Translations under genes and position numbers: made by a program | Notes under the pieces: generated by a model | Databases searched by the model: none | Told to the model about the DNA's origin: nothing | The model's input: only the letters and a program-made list of their open reading frames with translations | Assembly (NCBI RefSeq): GCF_023544465.1 | Contig: NZ_JALPVL010000004.1 | Location: forward strand, 124,001-188,000 | Direction: 5' to 3' | Source: Paractinoplanes maris | GTDB taxonomy: Bacteria; Actinomycetota; Actinomycetes; Mycobacteriales; Micromonosporaceae | DNA: 64,000 nucleotides | Shown: one piece after another, positions 30,263 through 41,251 of the stretch | How positions within the stretch are numbered: the first letter of the stretch is position 1 | How the letters are laid out: every line of letters begins with the position of its first letter

Positions 30263-32701
30263 TCAGCGGCTGCGGTGCGGCAGCAGCCGGCGCGGGCTGG
30301 CCTTGGCCAGCACCTCGCGGACCCGCCCGCCGACGCCGACCAGCCGCGCCGACGCGTCGGCCAGACCCAGCCGCCAGCGCATCAGCACCGAGGGCGGCAT
30401 CAGGACCGCCCCGATCCGTGTCCGCCGGTTGGCCGACCGGGCCAGTCCCTTGCGCACCCGGCTCAGCGCCACCGTCAGCTCCCCGCCCTCCAGCGGCTTG
30501 CGGGCGTAACGGGCCCGCTCCTCCGCCGTGCCGAGCAGGGTCGCCGCCGTGGCCGGCTCCTCGAGCAGCATCGCGTCGTCGACCAGCCGCCGGGCCGTGA
30601 CCCGTGGTGTCTCGCTCGGGTCGATCGGGATGCGGAAGTCGACCATCGTGTCCATCAGCTCGTCCCACGCCGCGTGCGCGTCGGCCCGGGCCTTCACCAC
30701 CTCGGCCGTCACCACGATGTCGCCGGGGCCCTCGAGCGATCTGACCTTGGGCTGCTTGGGCGCCGTGACCGCGTGCCGGTGGCGGCGCACCAGCACCCGG
30801 CGCAGGGCCGGCACCAGCAGCAGAGCGAGCAGCAGGGCGGCCAGGCCGATGATGGTCAGGCTCGTGCCCGACATGCCCGCCGTCTCCGGTCCGGACGAAC
30901 CGGCCGTGCTCGGGTCCCGGAAGTCGGGCCGGTCGGGCCGGTCCACGCCACCCGCGGCGGCCGACGGGTCGGCGCCCGGCACCGCGGCCGTCTCGGAGGC
31001 CGTGGTGGACGGTTCCGGCAGGTCGACGTCGGGCGCGTAGTCCGAGCGGGCCGCGCCGGCCACGTTCGCCGCCGGGGTGGCGTCGAACGGGACCCAGCCG
31101 AAGCCCTTGAGGTAGACCTCGGTCCAGGCGTGGGCGTTGCGGTTGCTGATGACGTACGTGTCGCCGTCCTTCTCGCCCCGGGTGAAGCCGAACGCCACCC
31201 GGGCCGGGATGCCCGCCTCCCGGGCCATCCAGGCCAGCGCCGCCGCGTACTGCTGGCAGTAACCGACCTTGGTCTGCAGGAACGCGGCGATCTCGGAGCT
31301 GTTGGCGATGGGCTGGGTCGACAACCGGTACGTGAAGCCGTTCTTGGTCGAGAAGAACTCGTAGAGCGCGCGGATCTTGTCGTACTGGGTGGTCTTGCCC
31401 GCGGTGAGCCGCTTGACCTCGGCGGTGACCGTGGGGTCATCGGGGTGCGCGGTGTTGCGCTTGAAGATCGGGTCGTCCGGGCTGAGCTGCTCGGCCTGGC
31501 GCAGCAGGGCCGGGGTATAACGGGCCCGCACGTAGTCGAAGGTGTAGTTCAGCTCCCGGGTCGACCGCCGGTTGGAGTAGACGACCTGCTGGTTGTCGTC
31601 GAAGAACCAGCCGTTCTGCAGTCCGTCGACGCCCACCGTGTTCTGGTAGACCGGCAGCATGCCCTGCGCCAGCTTGTCGGTGATCTCGATCTGCGCGCGG
31701 TGCTCGGTGAAGGTGCCGCCGGCGGTGCCGGTGCGCGGGTCGGGCAGCCCCTGCGCGATGTTCTCGCCGGTCGGCGTGGTGCTGCCGAAGCCGTTGGCGG
31801 TGAGCTGGTCGGCGACCCCGAAGCGCAGGTAGTAGGGGGTGGCCTCGTCGGTCTTGAGGCGGACCAGGTCGACCTCGTCGGTGCGGCTGAGCTGCCCGCT
31901 GAGCGAGGCGAACAGGTTGATCCGCCCGCCGGTGCCGTTGCCCGGGCCGACGCCGACGCCGGAGCCGGTCTGGGTGAGCCGGGACAACAGCCCGCCGCTG
32001 ATCGTGGGCACCAGCAGCGGCAGCAGCACGGCCGCCACCACGCCGACGACGCCGAGGCGGCGCCCGGCCGCGGCCAGTGGCGACGGCTCCCACACGTCGA
32101 CGTCGCGGCCGTCGCCGGTGAAGCGGCGCCCGAATCGTCGTACGCGATCGATGTTGTCGCTGACCAGGAGCCAGAGGAAACCGAAGGCGCCGATGATGAA
32201 GGGGAGGACCGGGACGCTGTCGACGTAGACCGCGACCGGCACCGAATAGATCGCCAGCATGGGCAGGCCGGCCAGGGCGGGCTTGCGCGCCACGACGGTC
32301 AGCAGGTCGACCGCGATCGCCACCGACCCGATGCCGAGCACCGTGACGAAGAGCAGACCGTCACGGTCGGGCACGGGCACGCCGTACGACCGGGTGTCCT
32401 GCCCGGCCTGGGTGAACAGGTCGGCGAAGTGGCCGAACGTCGACGGCGTCGGGATGAGGAACTCTTCGCCGCTGGGGAACAGCCAGGTCAGCGTCAGCAG
32501 CAGCACCACGATCATGCTGAGCGCCTGGGCCCACGCGGGGAACCGCAGTGTCCGGGCGCCGACCGCGGCGCCGGCGATCAGGCCCACGGTCAGCAGGCAC
32601 TGCATCAGCCAGGTGTAACTGTCGAAGATTGACGAGATCGGCGCGGCCGCGAGGATGGTGGCCCCCGCCGCGACGAGCCCGAGACGGCGCCGGCCGCTCA
32701 T
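30263..32701 (-). CDS. TgpA-type membrane transglutaminase-like protein
   Basis: This encodes 812 residues. Five or six N-terminal membrane helices (to about residue 205) are followed by an extracytoplasmic part, a further helix near residue 615 and a cytosolic tail. The transglutaminase-like core has the catalytic Cys in VGYCQQYAAALAWMAREAGIPAR and the His and Asp in NAHAWTEVYLKGFGWVPFDATP. The DUF3488/TgpA architecture is typical. The ATG overlaps the DUF58 stop (ATGA). MoxR-DUF58-transglutaminase operons are widespread; the chaperone and VWA-like partners probably assist the membrane enzyme, but the physiological substrate is unknown. Confidence 0.92.
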   Translation of the reverse strand: MSGRRRLGLVAAGATILAAAPISSIFDSYTWLMQCLLTVGLIAGAAVGARTLRFPAWAQALSMIVVLLLTLTWLFPSGEEFLIPTPSTFGHFADLFTQAGQDTRSYGVPVPDRDGLLFVTVLGIGSVAIAVDLLTVVARKPALAGLPMLAIYSVPVAVYVDSVPVLPFIIGAFGFLWLLVSDNIDRVRRFGRRFTGDGRDVDVWEPSPLAAAGRRLGVVGVVAAVLLPLLVPTISGGLLSRLTQTGSGVGVGPGNGTGGRINLFASLSGQLSRTDEVDLVRLKTDEATPYYLRFGVADQLTANGFGSTTPTGENIAQGLPDPRTGTAGGTFTEHRAQIEITDKLAQGMLPVYQNTVGVDGLQNGWFFDDNQQVVYSNRRSTRELNYTFDYVRARYTPALLRQAEQLSPDDPIFKRNTAHPDDPTVTAEVKRLTAGKTTQYDKIRALYEFFSTKNGFTYRLSTQPIANSSEIAAFLQTKVGYCQQYAAALAWMAREAGIPARVAFGFTRGEKDGDTYVISNRNAHAWTEVYLKGFGWVPFDATPAANVAGAARSDYAPDVDLPEPSTTASETAAVPGADPSAAAGGVDRPDRPDFRDPSTAGSSGPETAGMSGTSLTIIGLAALLLALLLVPALRRVLVRRHRHAVTAPKQPKVRSLEGPGDIVVTAEVVKARADAHAAWDELMDTMVDFRIPIDPSETPRVTARRLVDDAMLLEEPATAATLLGTAEERARYARKPLEGGELTVALSRVRKGLARSANRRTRIGAVLMPPSVLMRWRLGLADASARLVGVGGRVREVLAKASPRRLLPHRSR

Positions 32702-33996
32702 CGGTTCACTCCACTCACTGTCTCGGCCATGGCCGCCCGCCACGCGAAGCCGCTGGAGCCCCGTGCGGCCGCCGGCCACAATGCGGGCAGCGTCGACCCG
32801 TGCACGACCGGCACCGAGCGCCAGCCGCTGTGCACCAGGGCCAGCGCGGCCGCGGAATGCTCGCGGTCGGCCTCCTGCCGCTCGCCCGGGCTCAGGTTGA
32901 TCCAGGTCGAGCTGTCGATCGCGAAGCCGATGCAGGTCGCCCCGTTGCCGCGCAGACCGGCCAGCAGCTCGGCCTCGGGCACGGTCAGCGCGCCGAAGAT
33001 GCCGATCACCAGGCCGCCGTCGGAGCGGCGGCGGACCTGCTCGACCAGCACCGAGAGGTCACCGTTCTGCGCGAGCTTCACATCGGCCAGGGTGTCGAGG
33101 ATGATGCCCTCGCCGGTCGCCTCGGCCGCGTCGATGTCGATGCCCGAGCCGGTGACCAGCCGCAGCTTGTAGCCGGCCTGGCGCAGGTGCATGGCGATGC
33201 TCGCGGTGGCCGAGACGGCCCACTCGAAGCTGGCCGTCGGGCCCTCGCCGCGGTGGGCGTAGACCCGGGTGTCGAGCACCACGGTGGCCCGGCTCTCCCA
33301 GGGCTGCTCCTCGCGGCGCACCATCAGCTCGCCGGTGCGGGCCGTGGAGCGCCAGTGCACCCGGCGCAGGTCGTCGCCGCGCCGGTACTCGCGGGTGGCG
33401 GCGTCGTCCTCGCCGTGCGTGGCGACCGACCGGGCGCGGCTGTCGCCGGTGCCCGCGTACTCCCCGGCCAGCCGGACGGCCGGCAGGGTGACCACCTGCG
33501 GGATGACGGTGAGCCGGTCGACGCTCGGGAACGAGCGGGTCAGCTCGCACAGGCCGAACGGGTCGGTCAGCCGGATCACCAGCGGGCCGATCGGGTAGCG
33601 GCCCCGCACGTCGGCCCGCACCGTGTAGGCCACGCTGCTCGCCTGGTGGGCGCCGAGGCGCTCCAGCACCACTCGCGGCCGGCTGCCCAGTGCGTAGGGC
33701 AGCCGGTCTTCCAGCAGCAGCGTGCCGGTGGGCAGGCGGGACATGTTCTGCAGGCGCAGGATCACCCGCGCGCTCGAGCCGACCGCGGCCCGGCCCGGGT
33801 CGAGTGAGCGGGTGCAGGCCAGCTTGTAACGGCTGCGGCCCACATATGCCGCGGCCAGCAGCGGCAGGGCGGCCAGCAGGATCGCCACCCGCAGCAGGTC
33901 CCGCTCGCCGAGGATGATCGCCGAGATGCCGGCCGCGGCGGCCGCGGCCAGGAACGAACGGCCGCGCGTGGTCAGGCCGCGCAAGGCCTCCCGCAT
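32698..33996 (-). CDS. DUF58 domain protein
   Basis: This encodes 432 residues. Two N-terminal membrane helices (FLAAAAAAGISAIIL and VAILLAALPLLAAAYVG) are followed by a beta-rich region. The DUF58 signature REYRRGDDLRRVHWRSTART is near residues 198-217. A VWA-like fold follows (RATVVLDTRVYAH). It partners with the AAA+ MoxR protein encoded just upstream, which has a 2-nt gap, and with the transglutaminase downstream (4-nt overlap). Confidence 0.92.
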   Translation of the reverse strand: MREALRGLTTRGRSFLAAAAAAGISAIILGERDLLRVAILLAALPLLAAAYVGRSRYKLACTRSLDPGRAAVGSSARVILRLQNMSRLPTGTLLLEDRLPYALGSRPRVVLERLGAHQASSVAYTVRADVRGRYPIGPLVIRLTDPFGLCELTRSFPSVDRLTVIPQVVTLPAVRLAGEYAGTGDSRARSVATHGEDDAATREYRRGDDLRRVHWRSTARTGELMVRREEQPWESRATVVLDTRVYAHRGEGPTASFEWAVSATASIAMHLRQAGYKLRLVTGSGIDIDAAEATGEGIILDTLADVKLAQNGDLSVLVEQVRRRSDGGLVIGIFGALTVPEAELLAGLRGNGATCIGFAIDSSTWINLSPGERQEADREHSAAALALVHSGWRSVPVVHGSTLPALWPAAARGSSGFAWRAAMAETVSGVNR

Positions 33997-33998
33997 GG

Positions 33999-35044
<1,046 letters not shown>

Positions 35045-35048
<4 letters not shown>

Positions 35049-35131
35049 GGGCCTCCTCCAGGTTGGTATGCGCGCCCATCGTGGGCACCCGGGGCGAAAG
35101 GGCGGCGAAAGAGCCGGGCGCCCCACCCCAT
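35045..35131 (-). CDS. Possible leaderless upstream ORF (28 aa) coupled to moxR
   Basis: On the minus strand an ATG (35129-35131) lies 6 nt after TAACCT. It opens 28 codons that start MGWGARLFRRPFAPG and end at a TGA overlapping the moxR GTG (GTGA). The moxR Shine-Dalgarno lies within its last codons. It would feed ribosomes into moxR. No homologue is recognised, and the peptide itself may not matter. Confidence 0.4.
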
Positions 35132-35137
35132 CACCAC

Positions 35138-35143
35138 AGGTTA
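35138..35143 (-). promoter_or_regulatory. -10 element TAACCT of the moxR operon
   Basis: On the minus strand TAACCT stands 6 nt before the ATG of the upstream ORF. The sequence is the same as the dinB -10 element. Confidence 0.5.
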
Positions 35144-35319
35144 GCCCGATCACGGCAACTCGCCGAGGTCGGCCGCCGGGCTGATTCGACACCCGTCAAC
35201 CGGACATGAGTATCAGATGGGTAAAGAATCAGACATCGCTCTAGTTATATTTGCCGATCAGCAACAAGAGTCACCCATCGACGGGCCTCACAAGTGTGGC
35301 CCGGTCGAGAGGGGCTGAA

Positions 35320-38187
35320 TTGAATCCGTTATCCGTACCGTCCGCGACCCGGAGGGTGGGGGCGGCAGCCGCAGGTGTCTTCCTGCTCGCATCGCTGCTG
35401 CCGGCGCAGGCTCAGGCCGCGCCGCTACCCGGGGCCGTGACCGGGGCGACTGACAGCAAGTCGCAGCGGCGAGCCGATTACGACTCCCGCCAGAACCTGG
35501 CCGCCGCCGCGGCCGCCGCACCGACCGCCGCCCTGAGCCGCGCCGCCGTCCCGGCGCCGGCCGCCGCCGCGGTGAACACCCTGCGTGACTCCCTGGGGGT
35601 GCAGGGCATCGTCGACATCAACAACGCGACCGGCACCCCGCGCCGGGTGGCGAAGCTGGACGGCTTCCTCACCGGGCCCAGCAAGCAGAAGCCGACCAAG
35701 ATCGCGCTGGACTACGTCAAGGCCCACCCCGAGGTCTTCGGCCTCGACGCGGCCGACCTGGCGAGCCTCGTGCTCCGCCAGGACTACGTCGACATCGAGG
35801 GCACCCACCACCTCAGCTGGGTGCAGGTGGCCGACGGCGTGCCGGTCTTCGGCAACGGCCTCAAGGCGCACGTGACCAAGGACGGCCGGCTCGTGCAGGT
35901 CGACGGCGCGCCGCTCAAGTCGCTGCCCGCGACCGCCGGCGCCGCGAAGCTCTCGGCCACGGCGGCCCGCGCCGCCGCCGTGAAGGACGTCTTCGGCACC
36001 TCCACCGCCAAGGTCACCAAGACCGAGGCCGCCAAGACGACCTTCAGCGACCAGGGCAACGCCAAGAAGGTCTGGTTCCAGACCGCCTCGGGCGTGCGCC
36101 TGGCCTGGCAGACGATCGCCGTCGACGAGGGTTACGTGCACGTGATCGACGCGGCCACCGGCGAGGTGCTCTACCGCAAGAGCACGATCGCCAACGACTC
36201 GGCCGACGTGTGGCGCAACTACCCGGGCGCCGCCAAGGGCGGCACCCAGCAGCCGGTCGACCTGACCGCCAAGGGCTGGCTGCCGAACAACGCGCGCCAG
36301 CTGTCAGGCAACGTCGCGCACGTCTGGTCGGACGTCAACGACAACGACCTGCCGGACGCCGCGGAAGAGGTCGGCCCGTCCGGCGTACGGCAGTGGGACT
36401 ACCCGTTCGTCGACTTCAACGACGAGGTCGGTGGCCTCTGCTCCGACGCGTTCCCCTGCTCGTGGGACCCGGAGACGCCCAACTCGTGGCAGACCAACCG
36501 CAAGCAGAACGCGGTGCAGCTGTTCACGTTCCTGGGCACCTTCCACGACCACCTCAAGGCCGCGCCGCTCGGCTTCACCCGGGCCGCCGGCAACTTCGAG
36601 GCACGGGACGGCGACGCCGTGCAGGGCCAGGCCATGGACGGCGCGAACACCGCGGCCGGCCTGCCCGACCCGGCGCACGTCGACAACGCCAACATGAACA
36701 CCCCGCCCGACGGCATCCCGCCGACCATGCAGATGTATCTGCTGACGCCGGGCCCCGAGTCGGTCGCCGCCAACACCGGTGACGAGGCCGACGTGGTGTT
36801 CCACGAGTACTCGCACGGCCTGTCGAACCGCCTGGTGGTCGACGCCGACGGCAACTCGACCCTGAGCGGCCAGCAGGGCGGCGCCATGGGTGAGGCCTGG
36901 GGCGACTTCCTGGGCTGGGACTACCTGGTCGCCAAGGGCCTGGAGAAGGACACCGCCAAGCCGGGCGAGGTGCTGGTCGGCAAGTACTGGACCGCGGGCG
37001 GCACGATCCGCTCCGAGGCCCTGGACTGCGCCGTCGGCGCGAGCGCCACGGCCTGCCCGGGAACGGCGGGCGCCGGCTCCGGTGGCTACACCTACGGCGA
37101 CTACGGCAAGGTCTATGCCGGTGGCCCCGAGGTGCACGCCGACGGTGAGATCTGGGCGCAGACCCTGTGGGACCTGCGTCAGGCAGTCGGCAGCAAGACC
37201 GCGCAGTCGCTGGTGACGCGGAGCATGGAGCTCTCGCCCAACAACCCGTCCTTCCTGGACATGCGCAACTCGATCCTGGCCGCCGACCTGGTCGTCAACA
37301 AGGGCAAGAACGCCAAGGCGCTGTGGAAGGTCTTCGCCAAGCGGGGCATGGGCTACTTCGCCGCCTCGATCGACGGTGACGACGCGCAGCCGGTCGAGGA
37401 CTTCTCGACGCCGCCGTCGGCCAACACGCCGCGGGGCACCCTCAAGGGCAAGGCCACCGACTCGGACACCGGTGCCGCGGTGGCCGGTCTGACCGTCGCC
37501 TTCGGTGGGCACGCCTCCGGTTTCGCCGGTGACTACCGGGCCACCACGGCCGCGGACGGCACCTACGCGATCTCGGGGATCATCCCGGGCACGTACGCCA
37601 AGGTCTTCGCCCGCGGTGCCGGCTACGACATCGTCGTGAAGACACTGTCGATCAACTCCGGCACCAAGACCGAGAACTGGTCGGTCCGCAAGGACTGGGC
37701 GGCCTCCTCGGGCGGCGCCGGGATCGTCAGCTTCACCGGGCCCGACTACTCCTCGTTCGGCTGTGGCCCGGCGCAGTTGATCGACCAGTCGCAGATCGCG
37801 GGCTGGGGCTCGGACGTCGCGCCGGAGGGTGTGAACGCCGTGATCCGGTTGTCCGGCGCGGTGGACGTGTCCGAGCTGGTCATCAACCCGTCGGCCACCT
37901 GTGGTGACGACGAGACCGCCTCGACCGGTGGCTACCGCGTCGAGACCTCGGTCGACGGCACGACCTGGGCGGTCGCCGGGAGCGGCACCTTCCCGGTCGG
38001 CACCGTCACGCCGACCCCGGTCGCGCTGGCCGCTGGCACGGGTGACGGCATCCAGTTCGTCCGCTACACGATGCTGACCACGCAGGGTCAGGACGCGGGC
38101 CTCTGCCCGGTCGGCCAGCCGCCGGCCGCCAGTGGCTGCGTGTTCCAGGACAGCACCGAGCTGGCGGTCTACGGACCGGCGGCGTAA
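35320..38187 (+). CDS. Secreted M36 family (fungalysin-type) zinc metallopeptidase
   Basis: This encodes 955 residues. The signal peptide has RR, then AAAAGVFLLASLLPAQAQA, and probably ends near residue 33. An FTP/PepSY-type propeptide occupies about 80-290. The catalytic domain has HEYSH at 495-499, with the third zinc ligand Glu at about 525 (GEAWGDFLGWDYL). After about residue 710 come a carboxypeptidase-regulatory-like domain (LKGKATDSDTGAAVAGLTVAF) and a C-terminal beta-sandwich with two Cys pairs. It degrades extracellular protein. The TTG at 35320 is favoured over the more upstream TTG at 35251 because GAGAGGGG lies 5 nt before it and it puts the signal peptide at the N-terminus. Confidence 0.9.
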   Translation: MNPLSVPSATRRVGAAAAGVFLLASLLPAQAQAAPLPGAVTGATDSKSQRRADYDSRQNLAAAAAAAPTAALSRAAVPAPAAAAVNTLRDSLGVQGIVDINNATGTPRRVAKLDGFLTGPSKQKPTKIALDYVKAHPEVFGLDAADLASLVLRQDYVDIEGTHHLSWVQVADGVPVFGNGLKAHVTKDGRLVQVDGAPLKSLPATAGAAKLSATAARAAAVKDVFGTSTAKVTKTEAAKTTFSDQGNAKKVWFQTASGVRLAWQTIAVDEGYVHVIDAATGEVLYRKSTIANDSADVWRNYPGAAKGGTQQPVDLTAKGWLPNNARQLSGNVAHVWSDVNDNDLPDAAEEVGPSGVRQWDYPFVDFNDEVGGLCSDAFPCSWDPETPNSWQTNRKQNAVQLFTFLGTFHDHLKAAPLGFTRAAGNFEARDGDAVQGQAMDGANTAAGLPDPAHVDNANMNTPPDGIPPTMQMYLLTPGPESVAANTGDEADVVFHEYSHGLSNRLVVDADGNSTLSGQQGGAMGEAWGDFLGWDYLVAKGLEKDTAKPGEVLVGKYWTAGGTIRSEALDCAVGASATACPGTAGAGSGGYTYGDYGKVYAGGPEVHADGEIWAQTLWDLRQAVGSKTAQSLVTRSMELSPNNPSFLDMRNSILAADLVVNKGKNAKALWKVFAKRGMGYFAASIDGDDAQPVEDFSTPPSANTPRGTLKGKATDSDTGAAVAGLTVAFGGHASGFAGDYRATTAADGTYAISGIIPGTYAKVFARGAGYDIVVKTLSINSGTKTENWSVRKDWAASSGGAGIVSFTGPDYSSFGCGPAQLIDQSQIAGWGSDVAPEGVNAVIRLSGAVDVSELVINPSATCGDDETASTGGYRVETSVDGTTWAVAGSGTFPVGTVTPTPVALAAGTGDGIQFVRYTMLTTQGQDAGLCPVGQPPAASGCVFQDSTELAVYGPAA

Positions 38188-38194
38188 CGCACAT

Positions 38195-38228
38195 ATACCG
38201 GTCGCCGCTTCCGGGCGGCGACCGGTAT
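38195..38228 (+). terminator. Perfect 14-bp hairpin after the M36 gene
   Basis: ATACCGGTCGCCGC and GCGGCGACCGGTAT pair completely across a 6-nt loop. No U tract follows. It probably ends or protects the protease transcript; its 3' arm overlaps the predicted -10 of the leucine leader. Confidence 0.6.
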
Positions 38229-38231
38229 CAT
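38226..38231 (+). promoter_or_regulatory. -10 element TATCAT of the leuS leader
   Basis: TATCAT is followed by 7 nt and the ATG of the leader peptide at 38239. The leader would therefore be translated from a leaderless RNA. Confidence 0.5.
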
Positions 38232-38238
38232 GCAACAC

Positions 38239-38289
38239 ATGGCTCGGCGTTTCCTGCTTCTTAGCCGGCCGTGCTGCTCCCGCGTCTAG
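38239..38289 (+). CDS. Leucine leader peptide of leuS (16 aa)
   Basis: This short frame encodes [16 protein letters not shown]. Three consecutive Leu codons (CTG CTT CTT) occupy 38254-38262; CTT is uncommon in this GC-rich DNA. The stop TAG at 38287-38289 falls in the loop of the hairpin at 38269-38302, and an intrinsic terminator follows at 38306-38330, before leuS. This is the layout of ribosome-mediated attenuation: slow decoding of Leu codons when charged tRNALeu is scarce would alter RNA folding and let transcription enter leuS. No Shine-Dalgarno is present. Confidence 0.75.
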   Translation: MARRFLLLSRPCCSRV

Positions 38290-38302
38290 CGGACCAGCAC
38301 GG
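38269..38302 (+). promoter_or_regulatory. Attenuator hairpin over the leader stop codon
   Basis: CCGTGCTG (38269-38276) pairs perfectly with CAGCACGG (38295-38302) over an 18-nt loop that contains the leader stop codon. A ribosome stalled at the Leu codons would mask the 5' arm; one paused at the stop would disrupt the hairpin. The exact antiterminator pairing could not be settled by eye. Confidence 0.65.
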
Positions 38303-38305
38303 CGA

Positions 38306-38330
38306 CCCCTCCTGCGTGAGGGGTTTTTTT
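38306..38330 (+). terminator. Intrinsic terminator in the leuS leader
   Basis: CCCCTC and GAGGGG form a 6-bp stem with a 6-nt loop, followed by seven T. It lies 30 nt before the leuS start, as in transcription attenuators. Confidence 0.85.
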
Positions 38331-38360
38331 GTGCCCAGCCACCATGAGACGAGAAGACGG

Positions 38361-41171
38361 ATGCCGACGATGAGCGAGTCAGAGACCCCGAAGTTCCGCT
38401 ACACCGCCGCGCTGGCCAACGAGATCGAGCCGCGCTGGCAGGACTACTGGGCCGCGAACGGGACCTTCCAGGCGCCCAACCCGGCCGGTGAGCTGGCCGA
38501 CCCCCAGCACCCGCGGGCCGGGGCGCCCAAGCTGCACGTCCAGGACATGTTCCCGTACCCGTCCGGTGCGGGCCTGCACGTGGGTCACCCGCTCGGCTAC
38601 ATCGGCACCGACAGTTACACCCGCTACAAGCGGATGGCCGGCTTCAACGTGCTGCACCCGATGGGCTTCGACGCCTTCGGGCTGCCCGCCGAGCAGTACG
38701 CGGTGCAGACCGGCACCCACCCGGCGGTCACCACCGCGGCCAATGTCGAGCGCTACAAGACGCAGCTGCGCCGCCTGGGCCTGGCCTACGACGACCGCCG
38801 CACGTTCGCGACCACCGACCCGGACTACTACCGGTGGACGCAGTGGATCTTCCTGCAGGTCTTCAACTCCTGGTACGACCCGGCCGTCCGCAAGGCCCGC
38901 CCGATCGCGACGCTGATCTCGGCGTACGAGGAAGGGTCGAAGCCCACGCCGGACGGCCGGCCCTGGGCCGCGCTGTCGCCGGTCGAGCGCCGCAAGCTGA
39001 TCGACGACCACCGCCTGGCCTACGTCAGCGAGGCCCCGGTCAACTGGTGCCCCGGCCTGGGCACGGTGCTGGCCAACGAGGAGGTCACGCCGGACGGGCG
39101 CAGCGAGCGCGGCAACTACCCGGTCTTCCAGCGCAGCCTGAAGCAGTGGATGATGCGGATCACCGCCTTCGGCGACCGCCTGGTCGAGGATCTGGACACG
39201 CTGGACTGGCCCGAGCCGGTCAAGATGATGCAGCGCAACTGGATCGGCCGCTCGCGGGGCGCCCACGTCGACTTCGCGGTCGGCGACGACAAGATCACCG
39301 TCTTCACGACGCGGCCCGACACCCTGTTCGGTGCGACCTACATGGTGCTGGCGCCGGAGCACGAGCTGGTCTCGCGCATCGCGCCCGCCGAGTGGCCGTC
39401 CGGGACGAACGCGAAGTGGACGGGGGGACACGCCACACCGAATGCGGCTATTGCGGCATACCGCGCGGAGGCGGCGGCCAAAACCGACGAACAGCGCACC
39501 GAGGGCAAGGACAAAACGGGCGTCTTCACCGGCGCGTATGCGACCAACCCGGTCAACGGCGCCAGCATCCCGGTTTTCATCGCCGACTACGTGCTGGCCG
39601 GCTACGGCACCGGCGCGATCATGGCGGTGCCCGGCCAGGACACCCGCGACTGGGAGTTCGCCGAGGTCTTCGAGCTGCCGATCATCCGTACGGTCAGGGC
39701 CCCGGACGGATTCGAGGGCGCCTTCACCGGCGACGACGTGGCGATCAACAGCGACTGGCTGGACGGCAAGGGCGTCGTCGAGGCCAAGGCCGAGATGATC
39801 GCCTGGCTGGAGCAGCACGGCCACGGCCGGGGCGCGACCACCTTCCGCCTGCGGGACTGGCTGTTCAGCCGGCAGCGGTACTGGGGCGAGCCGTTCCCGA
39901 TCGTCTACGACGAGACCGGGCTGCCGGTGTCGCTGCCCGACTCGATGCTGCCGGTCGTGCTGCCCGACGTCGACGACTTCTCGCCGCGCACGTTCGACCC
40001 GGACGACGCCGACAGCGAGCCCGAGACGCCGCTGTCCCGCAAGAAGGACTGGGTCAACGTCGAGCTGGACCTGGGCGACGGCCTGAAGACCTACACCCGC
40101 GAGACCAACACCATGCCCCAGTGGGCCGGCTCCTGCTGGTACGAGCTGCGCTACCTGGACCCGCACAACTCCGCCGCTCTGGTCGACAAAGACAACGAGG
40201 CCTACTGGATGGGCCCGCGGCGCGACGGCGACTGCGGCGGTGTCGACCTGTACGTGGGTGGCGTCGAGCACGCGGTGCTGCACCTGCTGTACGCGCGGTT
40301 CTGGCACAAGGTGCTGTACGACCTGGGCCACGTCTCGTCGTTCGAGCCGTTCCGCAAGTTGTTCAACCAGGGCTACATCCAGGCCTACGCCTACCGCGAC
40401 ACCCGCGGCGTCATCGTGCCGGCCGAGGAGGTGACCGAGCGTGAGGGCAAGTACGTCTTCGACGGCGTGGAGGTCATCCGCGAGTACGGCAAGATGGGCA
40501 AGTCGCTGAAGAACGTCGTCACCCCCGACGAGATGTGCGAGCAGTACGGGGCCGACACGTTCCGGGTGTACGAGATGGCGATGGGCCCGCTGGACGTCTC
40601 CCGCCCGTGGGAGACGCGCGCGGTCATCGGGTCGCAGCGCTTCCTGCAGCGCGTGTGGCGCCTGGTGGTCGACGAGGAGTCGGGCGCGGTGCGGGTCGGT
40701 GACGAGCCGCTGGAGCCGGCCGTCCGCAAGCACCTGCACCGCACCATCGCCGGAGTCACCGAAGACCTGGACGAGCTGCGCTTCAACACGGCCATCGCCA
40801 AGCTGATCGAACTGACCAACACGCTGACCCCGCTGCCCACCGTCTCCCGCGAGGCGATCGAGCCGCTGGTGCTGATGCTGTCGCCGTTCGCCCCGCACCT
40901 GGCCGAGGAGCTGTGGGCCAAGCTGGGTCACGAGGGCACGCTGGCCTACTCGCCGTTCCCGGTGGCCGACCCGGAGCAGTTGAAAGCCGAGTCGATCACC
41001 TACCCGGTGCAGGTCAACGGCAAGGTCAAGGCGCGCGTCGAAGTGTCCCCGACGGCTGCCGAGTCCGAGGTGCGCGAGGCGGCCCTGGCCGCGGTGGCGG
41101 AGGCCCTGGCCGGCCGCGACCCCAAGAAGGTCATCGTCGTGAGTGGGCGGCTGGTGAGCGTCGTCGTCTAG
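38361..41171 (+). CDS. leuS: Leucyl-tRNA synthetase
   Basis: This 936-residue class I synthetase attaches leucine to tRNALeu. The HIGH motif is HVGH at 73-76 ([16 protein letters not shown]) and the KMSKS motif is KMGKS at 711-715. The CP1 editing domain is present ([19 protein letters not shown] and later [18 protein letters not shown]). The anticodon-binding and C-terminal domains end with [13 protein letters not shown]. The ATG at 38361 with GAGAAG upstream is chosen; an ATG at 38370 is possible. It is controlled by the leader peptide and terminator upstream and ends at an intrinsic terminator. Confidence 0.97.
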   Translation: MPTMSESETPKFRYTAALANEIEPRWQDYWAANGTFQAPNPAGELADPQHPRAGAPKLHVQDMFPYPSGAGLHVGHPLGYIGTDSYTRYKRMAGFNVLHPMGFDAFGLPAEQYAVQTGTHPAVTTAANVERYKTQLRRLGLAYDDRRTFATTDPDYYRWTQWIFLQVFNSWYDPAVRKARPIATLISAYEEGSKPTPDGRPWAALSPVERRKLIDDHRLAYVSEAPVNWCPGLGTVLANEEVTPDGRSERGNYPVFQRSLKQWMMRITAFGDRLVEDLDTLDWPEPVKMMQRNWIGRSRGAHVDFAVGDDKITVFTTRPDTLFGATYMVLAPEHELVSRIAPAEWPSGTNAKWTGGHATPNAAIAAYRAEAAAKTDEQRTEGKDKTGVFTGAYATNPVNGASIPVFIADYVLAGYGTGAIMAVPGQDTRDWEFAEVFELPIIRTVRAPDGFEGAFTGDDVAINSDWLDGKGVVEAKAEMIAWLEQHGHGRGATTFRLRDWLFSRQRYWGEPFPIVYDETGLPVSLPDSMLPVVLPDVDDFSPRTFDPDDADSEPETPLSRKKDWVNVELDLGDGLKTYTRETNTMPQWAGSCWYELRYLDPHNSAALVDKDNEAYWMGPRRDGDCGGVDLYVGGVEHAVLHLLYARFWHKVLYDLGHVSSFEPFRKLFNQGYIQAYAYRDTRGVIVPAEEVTEREGKYVFDGVEVIREYGKMGKSLKNVVTPDEMCEQYGADTFRVYEMAMGPLDVSRPWETRAVIGSQRFLQRVWRLVVDEESGAVRVGDEPLEPAVRKHLHRTIAGVTEDLDELRFNTAIAKLIELTNTLTPLPTVSREAIEPLVLMLSPFAPHLAEELWAKLGHEGTLAYSPFPVADPEQLKAESITYPVQVNGKVKARVEVSPTAAESEVREAALAAVAEALAGRDPKKVIVVSGRLVSVVV

Positions 41172-41187
41172 TTCGTCTTCAAAATGC

Positions 41188-41217
41188 AAACCCGTCGTGC
41201 TGTTGCGGCGGGTTTTT
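41188..41217 (+). terminator. Intrinsic terminator of leuS
   Basis: AACCCGTCG and CGGCGGGTT form a stem with one mismatch, followed by TTTTT. A second T run (41226-41233) follows. Confidence 0.8.
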
Positions 41218-41251
41218 GCTTGGGCTTTTTTTTCGTACGGGCTAATGGCGC

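Noticed and set aside
35251..35319. TTG at 35251 as start of the M36 protease
   Set aside because: It would place a polar stretch before the signal peptide, and the TTG at 35320 has a clear GAGAGGGG ribosome binding site.
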